DNA from: Chitinophaga tropicalis
GTDB taxonomy: Bacteria > Bacteroidota > Bacteroidia > Chitinophagales > Chitinophagaceae
Reading direction: 5' to 3'
Length of the DNA stretch: 54,885 nucleotides
Assembly (NCBI RefSeq): GCF_009758205.1
Contig: NZ_WRXN01000022.1
Coordinates: forward strand, 1-54,885
This document shows positions 1 through 8,680 of the stretch, one piece after another. The position numbers and the translations under genes are program-made. The number at the start of each line of letters is the position of its first letter. Positions within the stretch are counted from its first letter, which is position 1. The notes under the pieces are model-generated. The model saw only the letters and a list, made by a program, of their open reading frames with translations. It ran no database searches and was not told where the DNA came from.

Positions 1-54
1 AATGATGGGTGAAATTTATAGCTTCATATACTCCAATCCTAGTAATATTAGGGT

Positions 55-125
55 GGGGTTACCATCAGCGGAATGAGGGGGTACCATGTTCCGGTATGGG
101 GGGATACCATACTCCGGAATCTACA
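55..125. mobile_element. Probable right end of an IS21-like element (three terminal repeats)
   Basis: Three imperfect direct copies of about 22 bp follow each other (about 55-76, 77-97 and 98-120), each of the form GGGG-TACCAT-n3-CCGG-AT. The block ends in ...TCTACA at 125, so read inward from the right it starts TGTAG. Multiple partial repeats inside a TG...CA terminus are typical of IS21-family ends. The transposase genes would lie left of the window and are not visible, so the family assignment is inference. The end lies 15 bp from a tRNA-Ser remnant. Confidence 0.45.
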
Positions 126-140
126 ATTAAATGATTATAA

Positions 141-178
141 CTGTAACAGGTCCGGGGGTTCGAATCCCTCTTTCTCCG
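141..178 (+). tRNA. tRNA-Ser 3' half (fragment, possible attachment-site remnant)
   Basis: Positions 154-170 fold as a T-arm (stem GGGGG with CCCTC around loop TTCGAAT). They are followed by the 3' acceptor strand TTTCTCC and discriminator G. Just before them, CTG-TAA-CAG can form the long variable arm expected in tRNA-Ser. No matching 5' acceptor strand (GGAGAAA), D-arm or anticodon arm is found upstream; that place holds AT-rich DNA and the IS-like end. This is therefore a 3' fragment, as left by tRNA-targeted integration or by insertion and deletion, not a working gene. Confidence 0.65.
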
Positions 179-187
179 CTAAATAAA

Positions 188-220
188 AGAGCCGTCAGTT
201 TTAACTGATGGCTCTTTTTT
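188..220 (+). terminator. Rho-independent terminator after the tRNA remnant
   Basis: AGAGCC-G-TCAGTT pairs with AACTGA-T-GGCTCT across a two-base loop, followed by a run of seven T. It is the natural terminator of the original tRNA-Ser gene and supports the view that this side of the tRNA locus is the native flank. Confidence 0.8.
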
Positions 221-502
221 TATTAAGCATACCCCTATAAAATCATGGAACAGGACTTTCCTTACCGGTCCATTGACATATTATTTCATAAGGTGGCGTC
301 CTGGAATAATATTGAATCCAGCTAAGAAACAATGCACTATTCTTGCTGACCGAAGAACTCGTAAAGGCTAAAGTTTCCGAACTCACACAACTAACATGAT
401 GATACAAATCTTCATCGTCACCTCATGGGCGGAACGCAGTTGCTAACAGTTCTTGTTTCTCTTAACAGATAAAGGTAATCGACGTTTTAAAACATCCAAC
501 TA
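221..502. other. Intergenic region, no supported gene
   Basis: About 280 bp between the tRNA terminator and the RRM gene. A 26-codon ORF (245-325, +) begins with ATG but has no visible ribosome binding site or recognisable product. Nothing else stands out, and no clear terminator for the minus-strand RRM gene is visible. Confidence 0.4.
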
Positions 503-811
503 TTAGTATCTGGGTCTAAATCCAGGGCCTGGGCCGGATCTGGAGAAACGATTATTTTCTGGTCTTTCAGGTTTTGGACGAGCCTCATACACTACTATTT
601 TCTGGCCAGCAACTACTGAATTATTCAATTCCTTAATTGCCAGTACTGCATTGGAATCGTCTGGCATTTCAACGAATGCAAAGCCTTTAGAACGTCCACT
701 GTACTTATCGTAAGCCACATTAATACTATATACAACTCCAAATGGGTCAAATAAAGACCATATTTCATCTTCAGTTGTTCTGTCACTTATATTACCTACA
801 AAAATATTCAC
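503..811 (-). CDS. RRM-domain RNA-binding protein
   Basis: A 102-residue protein made of one RNA recognition motif and a short basic tail. RNP2 is IFVGNI (residues 3-8) and RNP1 is KGFAFVEM (42-49), with aromatic residues in the positions that stack on RNA bases. The last 20 residues are rich in R, G, P and F, ending GFRPRY, like the flexible tails of bacterial glycine-rich RRM proteins. Small single-RRM proteins are common in Bacteroidota and cyanobacteria and bind single-stranded RNA in the cytoplasm; some respond to cold. The specific RNA targets cannot be read from the sequence. It stands alone, with no operon partner. Confidence 0.9.
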   Translation of the reverse strand: MNIFVGNISDRTTEDEIWSLFDPFGVVYSINVAYDKYSGRSKGFAFVEMPDDSNAVLAIKELNNSVVAGQKIVVYEARPKPERPENNRFSRSGPGPGFRPRY

Positions 812-1181
812 AAATATAATTTTAATTAAATATGCTTACTACTGAAAAACAGGAATGAGGAAGAAAAAGGACCTCAAACTAAATCAGAAGAAGCCAAATG
901 CAACCTCGCTAAAGTTAGAGCAATAAATTGAGTATTGCAGGATTAATTTATGGGATTGGATTATTAGCATTAGTACATAGTCTGCGCAAAAAGCAGCTTA
1001 AAATGGCTGAGGAATATTTATTTCGTCAATAAAAATCCCCGATGCTTGTCTGCCATTTGGTATTTCGTGTCTTAAGACTATTGATATGTTCCGTGAGTTA
1101 GAGGAAACATTTTAGCTTTTCTAATAACCATGACAGAACTTGCCAAGGTCCTGATTGAAATTGATAAGATCTCTGAATAAC
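812..1181. other. Intergenic region with possible gene remnants
   Basis: No complete gene is supported. Three short open stretches are visible on the plus strand: 928-1032 (TTG start, 34 codons, hydrophobic then basic), about 1011-1113 (no start codon; contains CLPFGISCLKTIDMFRELEE and ends in TAG) and 1129-1179 (16 codons from ATG). The middle one reads like real protein sequence without a start, so this may be a decayed gene. I do not recognise the parent family. The plus-strand AT-rich stretch at 812-835 should contain the promoter of the minus-strand RRM gene. Confidence 0.35.
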
Positions 1182-1210
1182 AACAAAGGAGCCTCGCGGC
1201 TCCTTTGTTA
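1182..1210 (-). terminator. Terminator downstream of the GH78 gene
   Basis: Perfect hairpin AACAAAGGAGCC / GGCTCCTTTGTT with a four-base loop, 48 bp beyond the stop codon of the minus-strand rhamnosidase gene. It is nearly symmetrical and could act in both directions. Confidence 0.75.
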
Positions 1211-1257
1211 ATTTCTGTTTTCGTCTTAGCTACTATTCTCTGAATCACCTTATTTCT

Positions 1258-4200
1258 TCAGTATTTCAGGACTTTATTGCTATATGTTTTCTTACCAGCT
1301 ATTGTACTAATAATATAAATACCGGCAGGAAGATGTGAAAGACCGATCTTCGACCCATTCAACACTCTTCTGGCAGGAAGGACTACTCCTCCACTGCTGT
1401 TAAAGACTTCCACTATAACATACTGATCTTTTATACTCTCGGCCTTTACAGTAACATCAGACGTAAATGGATTGGGAGTTACCGTCAGACTGCTGCTGGC
1501 CCTTGCAGCAGAGGTTGCACATCCTGCCTCAAATATCCATGTACCGGAAGACACGCTGAATCTGACATACTGTGCATCTTCTGCTGAGAATGTCACCCCT
1601 GGTACCACTGTTACTGTCGCACCATTCCTCCAGATAACTGTGCCATTCACCTTGATCTCTTTCAGTCCGCAGGTTATGGCGCTCTTTGGAATACCTACAA
1701 TACCTGTTGTGCCGGACGGAGATATGATGGTTTGCAGCACTCCGGAGCTATTGGAGAAGAAAGTCGCGCTGATATTACCTTTAACGGTAGGGATCACGCC
1801 GGATACATTAGTGAGATCACCCGGTTGCGGCAGGAAGGAAAACTCCTCATATCCCGGCAGCGAAGGACGCACTCCAAGCACGAAAGCACTGAGAACATAC
1901 AGTGGTCCGGCAGACCAGGCATGGTTATTACTATTACTGGCAGGAAACTCTTCCCATAATGTAGATGACCAGCTATCGATCATAGCTGCATAACGGTCCT
2001 TCATTCTTTTAATACCCGCTTTAGGGTCAAGCTGCACCAGGGCCTGCTCTATGTACATTTCCTGGTATGGACTTGCATTGTATTTCGTTTTAAGAACATT
2101 CAGTATTCCTGCTTTCTGCGCATCATTGGCCACACCGGCAAGCAGCGCCCATGCGTTACTTCTGTCGTCTATGATCTGAGATTGCGCACCCTCAGCTGTA
2201 CGATGGTAAACATACGCGTTTGCACTGCTGTTCCAGAAGTAATTATTAAAGTTACTTCTTACCTTATTCAGCAGTTGTTCATAATAACTTTTATCTGCTG
2301 CATACCCCAGCAAATTGGCAATATTGGCAGCCGATTCAAGGAACACTGCATAAATACCATTATAAACAGTATTGGCAGCGCCGATAGTTGAAGCATCCTT
2401 GTTATCTCCCCAGTCAACCCAGTTCCAGGGACCATTCTGCCAGACAAGCATACCATCGCTGTTTGAAGAACCGGCACAGTATGAAGCAAATTTCTTTATT
2501 GCAGGATACAGCTCCTGTAATAAAGCCCTGTCTCCCGTATAAGTATAATACTTCCACAACAGGGCCACCGCTGCCAGGTTCTGATCCGGCAAATGGAACT
2601 CTGTACCGGGCGCAGTAGTATATAATGATCCGTCGCTTTTCTGGGAGCGCAGCAACTCACGATAACCTTTGCGGGCAAGAAGGTTCGAAGACGTATCATA
2701 AATATAGGCTGAATAAAGGATCTGCTGGGATACATCTCCCCACCATTGCCCTCTTTCCCGGTTAGGGCAATCGTAAAAGATATCTCTCATACATACCTGG
2801 GAAGTTGCTTTTGACTTTCCCCATAATGTATTAAGGCCCTGGTCATTTGATGAAAAGGTTCCAGGTTTTGTTGTATTATAGCTGGTTTCACGATACTTCA
2901 GTGCCAGTACCTGTACTGTGCCGGTTACATTTGAAAATTGATAGCTTACTGTATCCCCGCTGGAATTTTGCCAGGCAAAGCATTCAAACTCCTGTTCTCC
3001 CGCCTTTGTGGTATATTCCTGCCAGTAATACCGGTTCACTTCTACCCTTACCTTAACGCCGGCCGGGGCATTCAGTTTAAGATAGGGCCTCACCTGTATA
3101 TTGGTACCTACTCTTGCTGTAATAACACGATTAGAGCTGAGCGTAGCAGGGAATGAACCTGCATTGGTATAGTTATTCAGATCAGATTCTTTCCACATCG
3201 GTATGGTCCTGTGCTGGAGCTGATTCCATGGCGCTACTCCTGCCACTCCTTTTTGGACAGCATTTGGCCAGGTACTGTCATCATAAGCTGCAGACGTCCA
3301 GGCGCCAGGTTCAGCCTGTGCATTGTAATAAACAGGCCAGGCCAGCCATTTATAACCATTGTTGTCAATAATGAGCTGCGTAGACGGACCAAATGAAGGG
3401 TGTACTTTCGCTTTCCAGGATGCATCTGAAACAATAGATGAGGGGCTGCTGCCTTCCAGGGAAGATTCAAAAAGCAATCCACCGTACCCGGTTACGCGCT
3501 GTGAATATGAGTTATTTCCGCCTTTATGCCAGACCAGCACAGCGATAGTATTTTCGCCGGCAGTAAGATAAGGAGCAATATCTACTTCATCGTAATAAGT
3601 ATTTAACAGATCAGGGCGGGCGTCCAGTCCACCATCTTTTATAACCAGCTGCTTATTGATATACAGCCAGTATTTATTCTCCGCTGCGATCCTGGTCAGC
3701 GCGCGGGATGGCTTAGCGGAAAGCGTTACTTTCTTTCTCAGGGATAGCCATGTATTGTTAGGTCCGGCAACAGATGTCCATATCCAGTTACCCAGCCATG
3801 ATGAAGGGTTGACCTTCGCAATAATAAGGGATGTGACCTTATCATTCCATTCAGGACCTATCCATGGTTCGGATACTGTTCTTGTCAGGCTGCTGCCTGA
3901 GAAATTATCATCCCAATATACCGTTACCTGGTAGCCGGATGGCACTGTGAATGAAGAAATAGCATCATCGGGTATACCATAAGCTATCATTTGTGCCCGG
4001 GTATAATTTCCGGGAGAAAGCGGGACCGCCTTCCCTCCATAAGTTGCATCAGTATAAAAAACTGCCTGTTCTTCCGGTGCTGCTTTTGTAATAATAAGGG
4101 ATGTAACCTTGTCATTCCATTCAAGGCCAATCCAGGCTTCTGACGCTGATCTGGTAATACTGGCGCCGGTGAAATTATCATCCCAGAAAAATGTGACCTG

Positions 4201-4446
4201 GTAACCCGCTGGAATTGTAAAAGAGGAAATTGCATCATCAGGAAGGCCATTGCCAATCATCTGCGCCCTGGTATAAGTACCGGCAGACAGTGCAATAGCT
4301 GATCCTCCGTAGTTCATATCAGTATAGAAAACGGCCTGGTCTGAGGGATCGTTACCCGACGCCCGTACAGAGATCAAAACTAAAGTCTGGGCCAGGAAGA
4401 GAAGTACGTACTTCCTGAGCCATTTCATAGGCATTAATAGTTTCAT
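1258..4446 (-). CDS. Secreted GH78-type alpha-L-rhamnosidase with two beta/gamma-crystallin domains and T9SS tail
   Basis: A 1062-residue secreted glycosidase likely to release L-rhamnose from plant or bacterial polysaccharides. A signal peptide (about 1-29) is followed by two near-identical beta/gamma-crystallin-like domains (about 37-121 and 127-211), each starting QAVFYTD and ending WNDKVTSLII. Next come a beta-sandwich region and an (alpha/alpha)6-barrel region with DCPNRERGQWWGD at 559-571, matching the GH78 DCPxRE motif that carries the acid residue. NHAWSAGPLYVL lies further on, and the C-terminus (PNPF...SNKVLKY) is a type A T9SS sorting domain. T9SS cargo is moved across the outer membrane and usually kept on the cell surface or released. 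The crystallin domains probably bind calcium or substrate (inference). The alpha/beta-hydrolase gene is divergent across 351 bp. Confidence 0.82.
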   Translation of the reverse strand: MKLLMPMKWLRKYVLLFLAQTLVLISVRASGNDPSDQAVFYTDMNYGGSAIALSAGTYTRAQMIGNGLPDDAISSFTIPAGYQVTFFWDDNFTGASITRSASEAWIGLEWNDKVTSLIITKAAPEEQAVFYTDATYGGKAVPLSPGNYTRAQMIAYGIPDDAISSFTVPSGYQVTVYWDDNFSGSSLTRTVSEPWIGPEWNDKVTSLIIAKVNPSSWLGNWIWTSVAGPNNTWLSLRKKVTLSAKPSRALTRIAAENKYWLYINKQLVIKDGGLDARPDLLNTYYDEVDIAPYLTAGENTIAVLVWHKGGNNSYSQRVTGYGGLLFESSLEGSSPSSIVSDASWKAKVHPSFGPSTQLIIDNNGYKWLAWPVYYNAQAEPGAWTSAAYDDSTWPNAVQKGVAGVAPWNQLQHRTIPMWKESDLNNYTNAGSFPATLSSNRVITARVGTNIQVRPYLKLNAPAGVKVRVEVNRYYWQEYTTKAGEQEFECFAWQNSSGDTVSYQFSNVTGTVQVLALKYRETSYNTTKPGTFSSNDQGLNTLWGKSKATSQVCMRDIFYDCPNRERGQWWGDVSQQILYSAYIYDTSSNLLARKGYRELLRSQKSDGSLYTTAPGTEFHLPDQNLAAVALLWKYYTYTGDRALLQELYPAIKKFASYCAGSSNSDGMLVWQNGPWNWVDWGDNKDASTIGAANTVYNGIYAVFLESAANIANLLGYAADKSYYEQLLNKVRSNFNNYFWNSSANAYVYHRTAEGAQSQIIDDRSNAWALLAGVANDAQKAGILNVLKTKYNASPYQEMYIEQALVQLDPKAGIKRMKDRYAAMIDSWSSTLWEEFPASNSNNHAWSAGPLYVLSAFVLGVRPSLPGYEEFSFLPQPGDLTNVSGVIPTVKGNISATFFSNSSGVLQTIISPSGTTGIVGIPKSAITCGLKEIKVNGTVIWRNGATVTVVPGVTFSAEDAQYVRFSVSSGTWIFEAGCATSAARASSSLTVTPNPFTSDVTVKAESIKDQYVIVEVFNSSGGVVLPARRVLNGSKIGLSHLPAGIYIISTIAGKKTYSNKVLKY

Positions 4447-4797
4447 AATGTTTGGTTAAAGAGGGTTTGGTTAATGAACTATAACTTCGGTCATCTTCTT
4501 TCTGGTATATCGTGATCCCGATAAACTCCAAAAGGCAACTTCCGAGAGTATCTTTATCAGCTGTAGTTTCTATTTTTTTACGAACACCGGGTTACTTACA
4601 CAGTTTCTGCCTATCTAAAGCTACCGTATTGCGTACAAGATTTTAGAACTTTCTTGGTCCGGAAGATTTTCCTTAACTTCTATCTGCCATTCAAAGGTTA
4701 ATTATCAATCATTTATAAAAATGGAGTACTCCTAAATATTCCTGCTATTATACTCAAAAACTACTGCCAGCTGTAACAATAAAAATTATTATTCCTT
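4447..4797. promoter_or_regulatory. Divergent intergenic promoter region
   Basis: 351 bp between the head-to-head rhamnosidase and alpha/beta-hydrolase genes, so it must hold both promoters. No convincing operator palindrome was found. The sequence at 4692-4700, read on the minus strand, resembles the Bacteroidota -7 element (TAnnTTTG), but only loosely. Confidence 0.35.
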
Positions 4798-5871
4798 ATG
4801 ATTTACAAAAAAGATTGGTCGCTTCTGCTCTTACTGCTCTTTTCCATGACATGTACTTTTGCCCAGAGAAGGGAAAAATTACTTGCCACATTAGGAATAA
4901 TGCCTCAAAAACCTGCTCTTCATATAGACACATTGGAGAAGGTAAAACTTGGTAATGGGTGGCGATATAGAATTAAATACTTAGCTGAAGATTCAAATAC
5001 AACTTTTCATACACCGGAAGATTATATCTATGCTTTTCTTTTCATTCCTGATGCAGCTAAAAGCAAAAAACTGCCAGCCATAGTAGCTATTCACCAGGAT
5101 GGCAGTCACAACTACATAGGGTATTCGGAAACAGCAGGCATAACAGGCGATGCTGATCAGCATTACGGACTTGAACTGTTCAACAGAGGTTATATAGTTA
5201 TATGCCCGGACAGATTTTTACATGCTGAAAGGCGCAGAATCCCCTCTCCCGATACACTGGCAGATGTTTTTGAACAGGCCGATATTGCAGAACAACACTG
5301 GGTTGGACAGCTGCTACTATCAGGCCGCAACTTTGCAGGTAAAGAAGTATATGATCTGATACTGACAACCGATGTCTTATGCACCGTTCCTAATGTCGAC
5401 AAATCGAAAATAGGCGCAATCGGACACTCTGCCGGCGGGTACATACTTACTTACTTTATGTTTGCAGATAAACGGATCAGCGTTGGCGCTTCATCGTGTG
5501 GCGTCTTTGAACTGATGGACTGGTATGCAGAAGATGCCATCCGCAAAAGAAATGCGATGGCTGCTATTCCAGGATTAGCCTTGACAGGTAAAACCGCAGA
5601 TTATGTAGGTATGATAGCTCCAAGGCCATTTTTAATGACAAGAGGATTGTATGAATGGGGCAATGAAAACGATGCAGAAAAACAGGATAGTAAGAGACAT
5701 GTAGAAGGCGCCCAGCGGCTGGACTCAACAGCCAGAAAATATTATAAGGCTTTGAATGCAGACGGTAACTTACATACTATTTACTTTGATGAAGACAACG
5801 GACGGCATGCTTTCCCGCCTAAAGTAAAAGAAGAAGTCTATCATTGGCTGGATGCACATTTGAAGAAATAA
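4798..5871 (+). CDS. Secreted alpha/beta-hydrolase (dienelactone hydrolase / acetyl-xylan-esterase type)
   Basis: 357 residues with a clear signal peptide (hydrophobic LLLLLLFSMTCTFA, cleavage before Q). The core is an alpha/beta-hydrolase: the nucleophile elbow GHSAGG places the serine at residue 211, and RHAFPP near the end supplies a histidine at about 337. An acidic residue (ITTD or RGLYEWGNEND region) completes the triad but cannot be fixed by eye. Related exported enzymes in polysaccharide-degrading Bacteroidota remove acetyl or other ester groups from glycans. Its position opposite a rhamnosidase fits de-esterification of the same substrate, but this is inference. The downstream hairpin at 5873-5897 probably ends transcription. 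Confidence 0.75.
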   Translation: MIYKKDWSLLLLLLFSMTCTFAQRREKLLATLGIMPQKPALHIDTLEKVKLGNGWRYRIKYLAEDSNTTFHTPEDYIYAFLFIPDAAKSKKLPAIVAIHQDGSHNYIGYSETAGITGDADQHYGLELFNRGYIVICPDRFLHAERRRIPSPDTLADVFEQADIAEQHWVGQLLLSGRNFAGKEVYDLILTTDVLCTVPNVDKSKIGAIGHSAGGYILTYFMFADKRISVGASSCGVFELMDWYAEDAIRKRNAMAAIPGLALTGKTADYVGMIAPRPFLMTRGLYEWGNENDAEKQDSKRHVEGAQRLDSTARKYYKALNADGNLHTIYFDEDNGRHAFPPKVKEEVYHWLDAHLKK

Positions 5872-5872
5872 C

Positions 5873-5897
5873 AGCAAGGGGCATAAAGCCCCCTGCT
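5873..5897 (+). terminator. Hairpin after the alpha/beta-hydrolase gene
   Basis: AGCA-A-GGGGC pairs with GCCCC-C-TGCT around ATAAA, directly after the stop codon. The T-tract that follows is weak, so termination may be partial. Confidence 0.5.
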
Positions 5898-6015
5898 CAT
5901 TCCTATTTCACTTAAATTCTTTATATCCAAGGCCTTTTGCAACATGAGCTTATCAAGCATATATGATATACAGGGCCTGTTTGAATTATTAACTCTTTTA
6001 ATTAACTAAAAAAGT

Positions 6016-7254
6016 TCAGTTGAGTATGTCTTTTATAATATCCCCACGCACGCTTACTCCAAAGGATATTTGCAGTTTGGATAATCCATCTATTGGCTCA
6101 CTCGTTTTGGGAAACAGGTAGTATGCTTGTACTGCACCGACCAGTTGACCAAAGTTTAGTGTAAAACCACCCTCCAGACCTAAAAATGCCCATCTCTTGC
6201 TAGGGAATGATTCCAGGTATTTCGTTTTTCCAATCTCAGTTTTTAGCAGATTTCTGACATCGCCACCAAGAAATCTGCCTGATACCCCAAACTCTGCATC
6301 CAGCCCAACCGTAGTTTCCCCCAGTTCTCCCCCAAAAAGCCTTCGATGGAAAAATGCACCGACTCCTATTACAGAGGCAGATTTTGTCAGTGATCCACTA
6401 CTTGTTGTATCCACATCCCATACTGAGGAAGAGAAAGAACCATAAAAGTGTAGCCAGTTGTTTATATTCTTCGTGATTTGTGGATACCATTCAAGTAATC
6501 CTGATTTTAAAGCTTTACCATTAACAGGACTCAATACATTAGCTCCAAAGCCTGATCTTATGGTATCTTCCGTAGCAGCCACAGCCACCTGGGCAGAAAA
6601 AAGATGCCGGTTGCTTGAATATGAAATTCCTATAGTGCCTGTACCTCCTGCCAATGGTTCTGTAGACTTGGATGTGGCAACATTCCTTATATTACCGCTG
6701 GCAAAAAAAGAGGCAGTTGGTTTGGAGGATTTTAGAACAAATGATTTGATAACCTCTATTTCTTCTTCAACCTCTTTTCTTTCTTTTCCATCCGGGTCAA
6801 ACGAATACTCACTGAAATACCTTTCCAGTACTGCAGGCTTTTGCACCGCAAGAGAAGCGTAATAAATACTTTTCGTGGAAGGTGTATTAAAGTGGTCAGA
6901 CAGATCATTTGCCTTCATGTGTTTGCTGTAAAAATCCAGCAACTCAACAAAGTCTTCAGTATTTTCTCTTGCAAATTTAGCAGCATCCTTCCAATGCTGT
7001 ATCTCCCTTTTCCGTGCATAACTGTCCGTCCTTGCATTTTCCCGAACTGAATCTGGCACATTGGTTGCTGATATGATTTTCCTGACTTCCTTTACTGCTA
7101 TCTTCTCTCTTGCGCTCTGCAATGTGTTTATATTACTTAAAGTTTGCCCAGATACGCAGGTAGGCAGTATGATTAGCAGCGTATATGCCGCAAGAAACTC
7201 AATAATAAAATGCTTAGCTACAAAACAGAAATTGCGAGCGCTGTTCTTTTTCAT
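6016..7254 (-). CDS. Putative outer membrane protein, unknown function
   Basis: 412 residues; not recognised. The N-terminus has a basic segment followed by a hydrophobic stretch (about 18-36) ending before SGQ, consistent with export. Residues about 45-180 are charged and mostly helical, with many K/E/R. From about 185 the protein changes to alternating beta-strand sequence with glycine and aromatic residues (GGTGTIGISYSS, SVIGVGAFFHR, FLGLEGGFTLNFG, LQISFGVSVRG), as in a small outer membrane barrel with a periplasmic helical head. It is a single gene. A 22-bp palindrome 108 bp upstream of the start (7362-7383) may control it. Confidence 0.6.
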   Translation of the reverse strand: MKKNSARNFCFVAKHFIIEFLAAYTLLIILPTCVSGQTLSNINTLQSAREKIAVKEVRKIISATNVPDSVRENARTDSYARKREIQHWKDAAKFARENTEDFVELLDFYSKHMKANDLSDHFNTPSTKSIYYASLAVQKPAVLERYFSEYSFDPDGKERKEVEEEIEVIKSFVLKSSKPTASFFASGNIRNVATSKSTEPLAGGTGTIGISYSSNRHLFSAQVAVAATEDTIRSGFGANVLSPVNGKALKSGLLEWYPQITKNINNWLHFYGSFSSSVWDVDTTSSGSLTKSASVIGVGAFFHRRLFGGELGETTVGLDAEFGVSGRFLGGDVRNLLKTEIGKTKYLESFPSKRWAFLGLEGGFTLNFGQLVGAVQAYYLFPKTSEPIDGLSKLQISFGVSVRGDIIKDILN

Positions 7255-7361
7255 ATGACGATATTTTCGGTCGATAATGGGGTTGATGATCAGTAAACTG
7301 GTATATGATTATATGATTTTGGGGTATTTGATTGCAAATTAATGCTGCTATTAGTAAAAAT

Positions 7362-7383
7362 AAATACCAACAAGTTGGTATTT
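7362..7383. promoter_or_regulatory. TetR-like operator palindrome
   Basis: Ten-base arms AAATACCAAC and GTTGGTATTT are perfectly complementary with a 2-bp centre. Short-spaced ACCAAC...GTTGGT palindromes are typical operators of TetR-family repressors. The site lies about 110 bp upstream of the minus-strand gene ending at 6016. No TetR gene is present in the window, so a regulator would have to act from elsewhere. The lack of a T-run argues against a terminator. Confidence 0.5.
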
Positions 7384-7433
7384 CTGGGGTTTTAATAACG
7401 CTGACACGGAACTAAGCATTGAAATAAAAATGA

Positions 7434-7460
7434 ATAAAGGAGCTTAACGGCTCCCTTATT
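7434..7460 (-). terminator. Terminator of the LamG-like secreted protein gene
   Basis: The hairpin GAATAAGGGAGCC / GGAGCTCCTTTATTC type (one mismatch) begins at the stop codon of the minus-strand gene and is followed on that strand by T-rich sequence. Confidence 0.6.
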
Positions 7461-8533
7461 CATTCCAGCTTCGCTTTAATTCCCCACCCTCCAAAGTCTT
7501 CCGAAACAGCTATCCACAATTCATTACGCCCTTTCTTCAGATCAAGGTATACAGCATCGAAGTAGCCGATAGTTCCCAGGAACCGGTAATCCCTGGACAT
7601 AAAACCATCTTCTCCGGCATATTGCAGGCGGTTATTGAGATATACCTTCGCCCTGTCAGAAAAACCAAAGCTTAGCTTTTGGATGCCCGGCTTATCAGCA
7701 TATATGATCCTCTTTACAAACACAGTATTACTGTTGGAATCCACTCCCGAAAGCATAGCGAGGTCTGTGACGCCCAGTTCATCAGCATTTAAATGTTTCC
7801 AGCTTAGCTTAGCAGTATCTGCCGCAGAAAGATGGAATTTATTGGTTAACTGTTTCTCATTGAACGGACTGGAAACCTGCCAGGAGGTGATCACCGTAGA
7901 AGGCAACGGAGGAACCGGAGCAGCCTTGCTTCTGATAGTAACAGCATCGGTGGATGTATAAGTAAAATTGCTGTACCAGGCCGGCGAAGGAGCCATATTT
8001 GACAACTTTATCTTACCACCTGCAATATCTCTTCTCAGATGGCGGATAAAAAGCACAGGGGTAGTATCCTGGTCAAAATACACCTCCGCCTGACTGCCCA
8101 ATACTACCAGCTTAACATGCAGCCAGCGGTCAAAAGGCAGTATAACAGGGTTATTATATCCCTCTCCGTAATATAGCTGCCACCCGGCAGAATTGTTATA
8201 TACCGGGGTATACTGCATGGCATCCGGATTACCCGACTGATGGGGCCGCAGGTAATATTGTTCATAGTTATATTCATCCTGTACCCGGAATTCAATAGCC
8301 GGAAAATACCGTTCCTTTGCAAGGGCGATATCAAACTCAATGGTCCCGTTCTTAAAGTTGACATCTTCAAGCAGGGCAGCGCCCTTTGCCAGTCGGTAGG
8401 CGGGCCGGCCCAGGTGGGTTTCCTGTACAAATCCATTCCCCGTTATCTTCCAGCGGGGAGAATCAAAGGGAATAATGGGTTGCGCTCCTGCGGTCAATGA
8501 GAGAAGCAGTAAGATCAATAAACTGAAACGCAT
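7460..8533 (-). CDS. Secreted LamG-like / concanavalin-fold protein
   Basis: Exported protein of 357 residues if translation starts at the ATG directly before RFSLLILLLLSLTAGAQ, a textbook signal peptide. An ATG 11 codons upstream (8566) is possible but would put charged residues in front of the signal. The first half (FKNGTIEFDI, FRVQDEYNYEQYYLRPHQ, FDRWLHVKLVV, YFDQDTTPVL) is a concanavalin-like LamG/DUF1080-type sandwich, a fold that binds or cleaves sugars. The second half (about 225-357) has beta-strands ending FGGWGIKAKLE and looks like a jelly-roll carbohydrate-binding module. No catalytic residues can be named. It is divergent from 8681-9973, which also ends in a LamG-like domain, so the two may act together. 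Confidence 0.6.
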   Translation of the reverse strand: MRFSLLILLLLSLTAGAQPIIPFDSPRWKITGNGFVQETHLGRPAYRLAKGAALLEDVNFKNGTIEFDIALAKERYFPAIEFRVQDEYNYEQYYLRPHQSGNPDAMQYTPVYNNSAGWQLYYGEGYNNPVILPFDRWLHVKLVVLGSQAEVYFDQDTTPVLFIRHLRRDIAGGKIKLSNMAPSPAWYSNFTYTSTDAVTIRSKAAPVPPLPSTVITSWQVSSPFNEKQLTNKFHLSAADTAKLSWKHLNADELGVTDLAMLSGVDSNSNTVFVKRIIYADKPGIQKLSFGFSDRAKVYLNNRLQYAGEDGFMSRDYRFLGTIGYFDAVYLDLKKGRNELWIAVSEDFGGWGIKAKLE

Positions 8534-8680
8534 ACGGTTAATGGTTTTTAAATTTGTGAAAAGCATTATTTTGGACCGGGTATGACGGGAAAGTTATAGT
8601 CTTCTGTAAGAACACAGTTATTCAGCCCGCATGCAAGTTTGTTCAAGATTGTTCAGCGATTAATTAATTGATTATCAATA

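Noticed and set aside
245..325. 26-codon ORF in the intergenic region
   Set aside because: No ribosome binding site, no similarity I recognise, and no neighbouring support.
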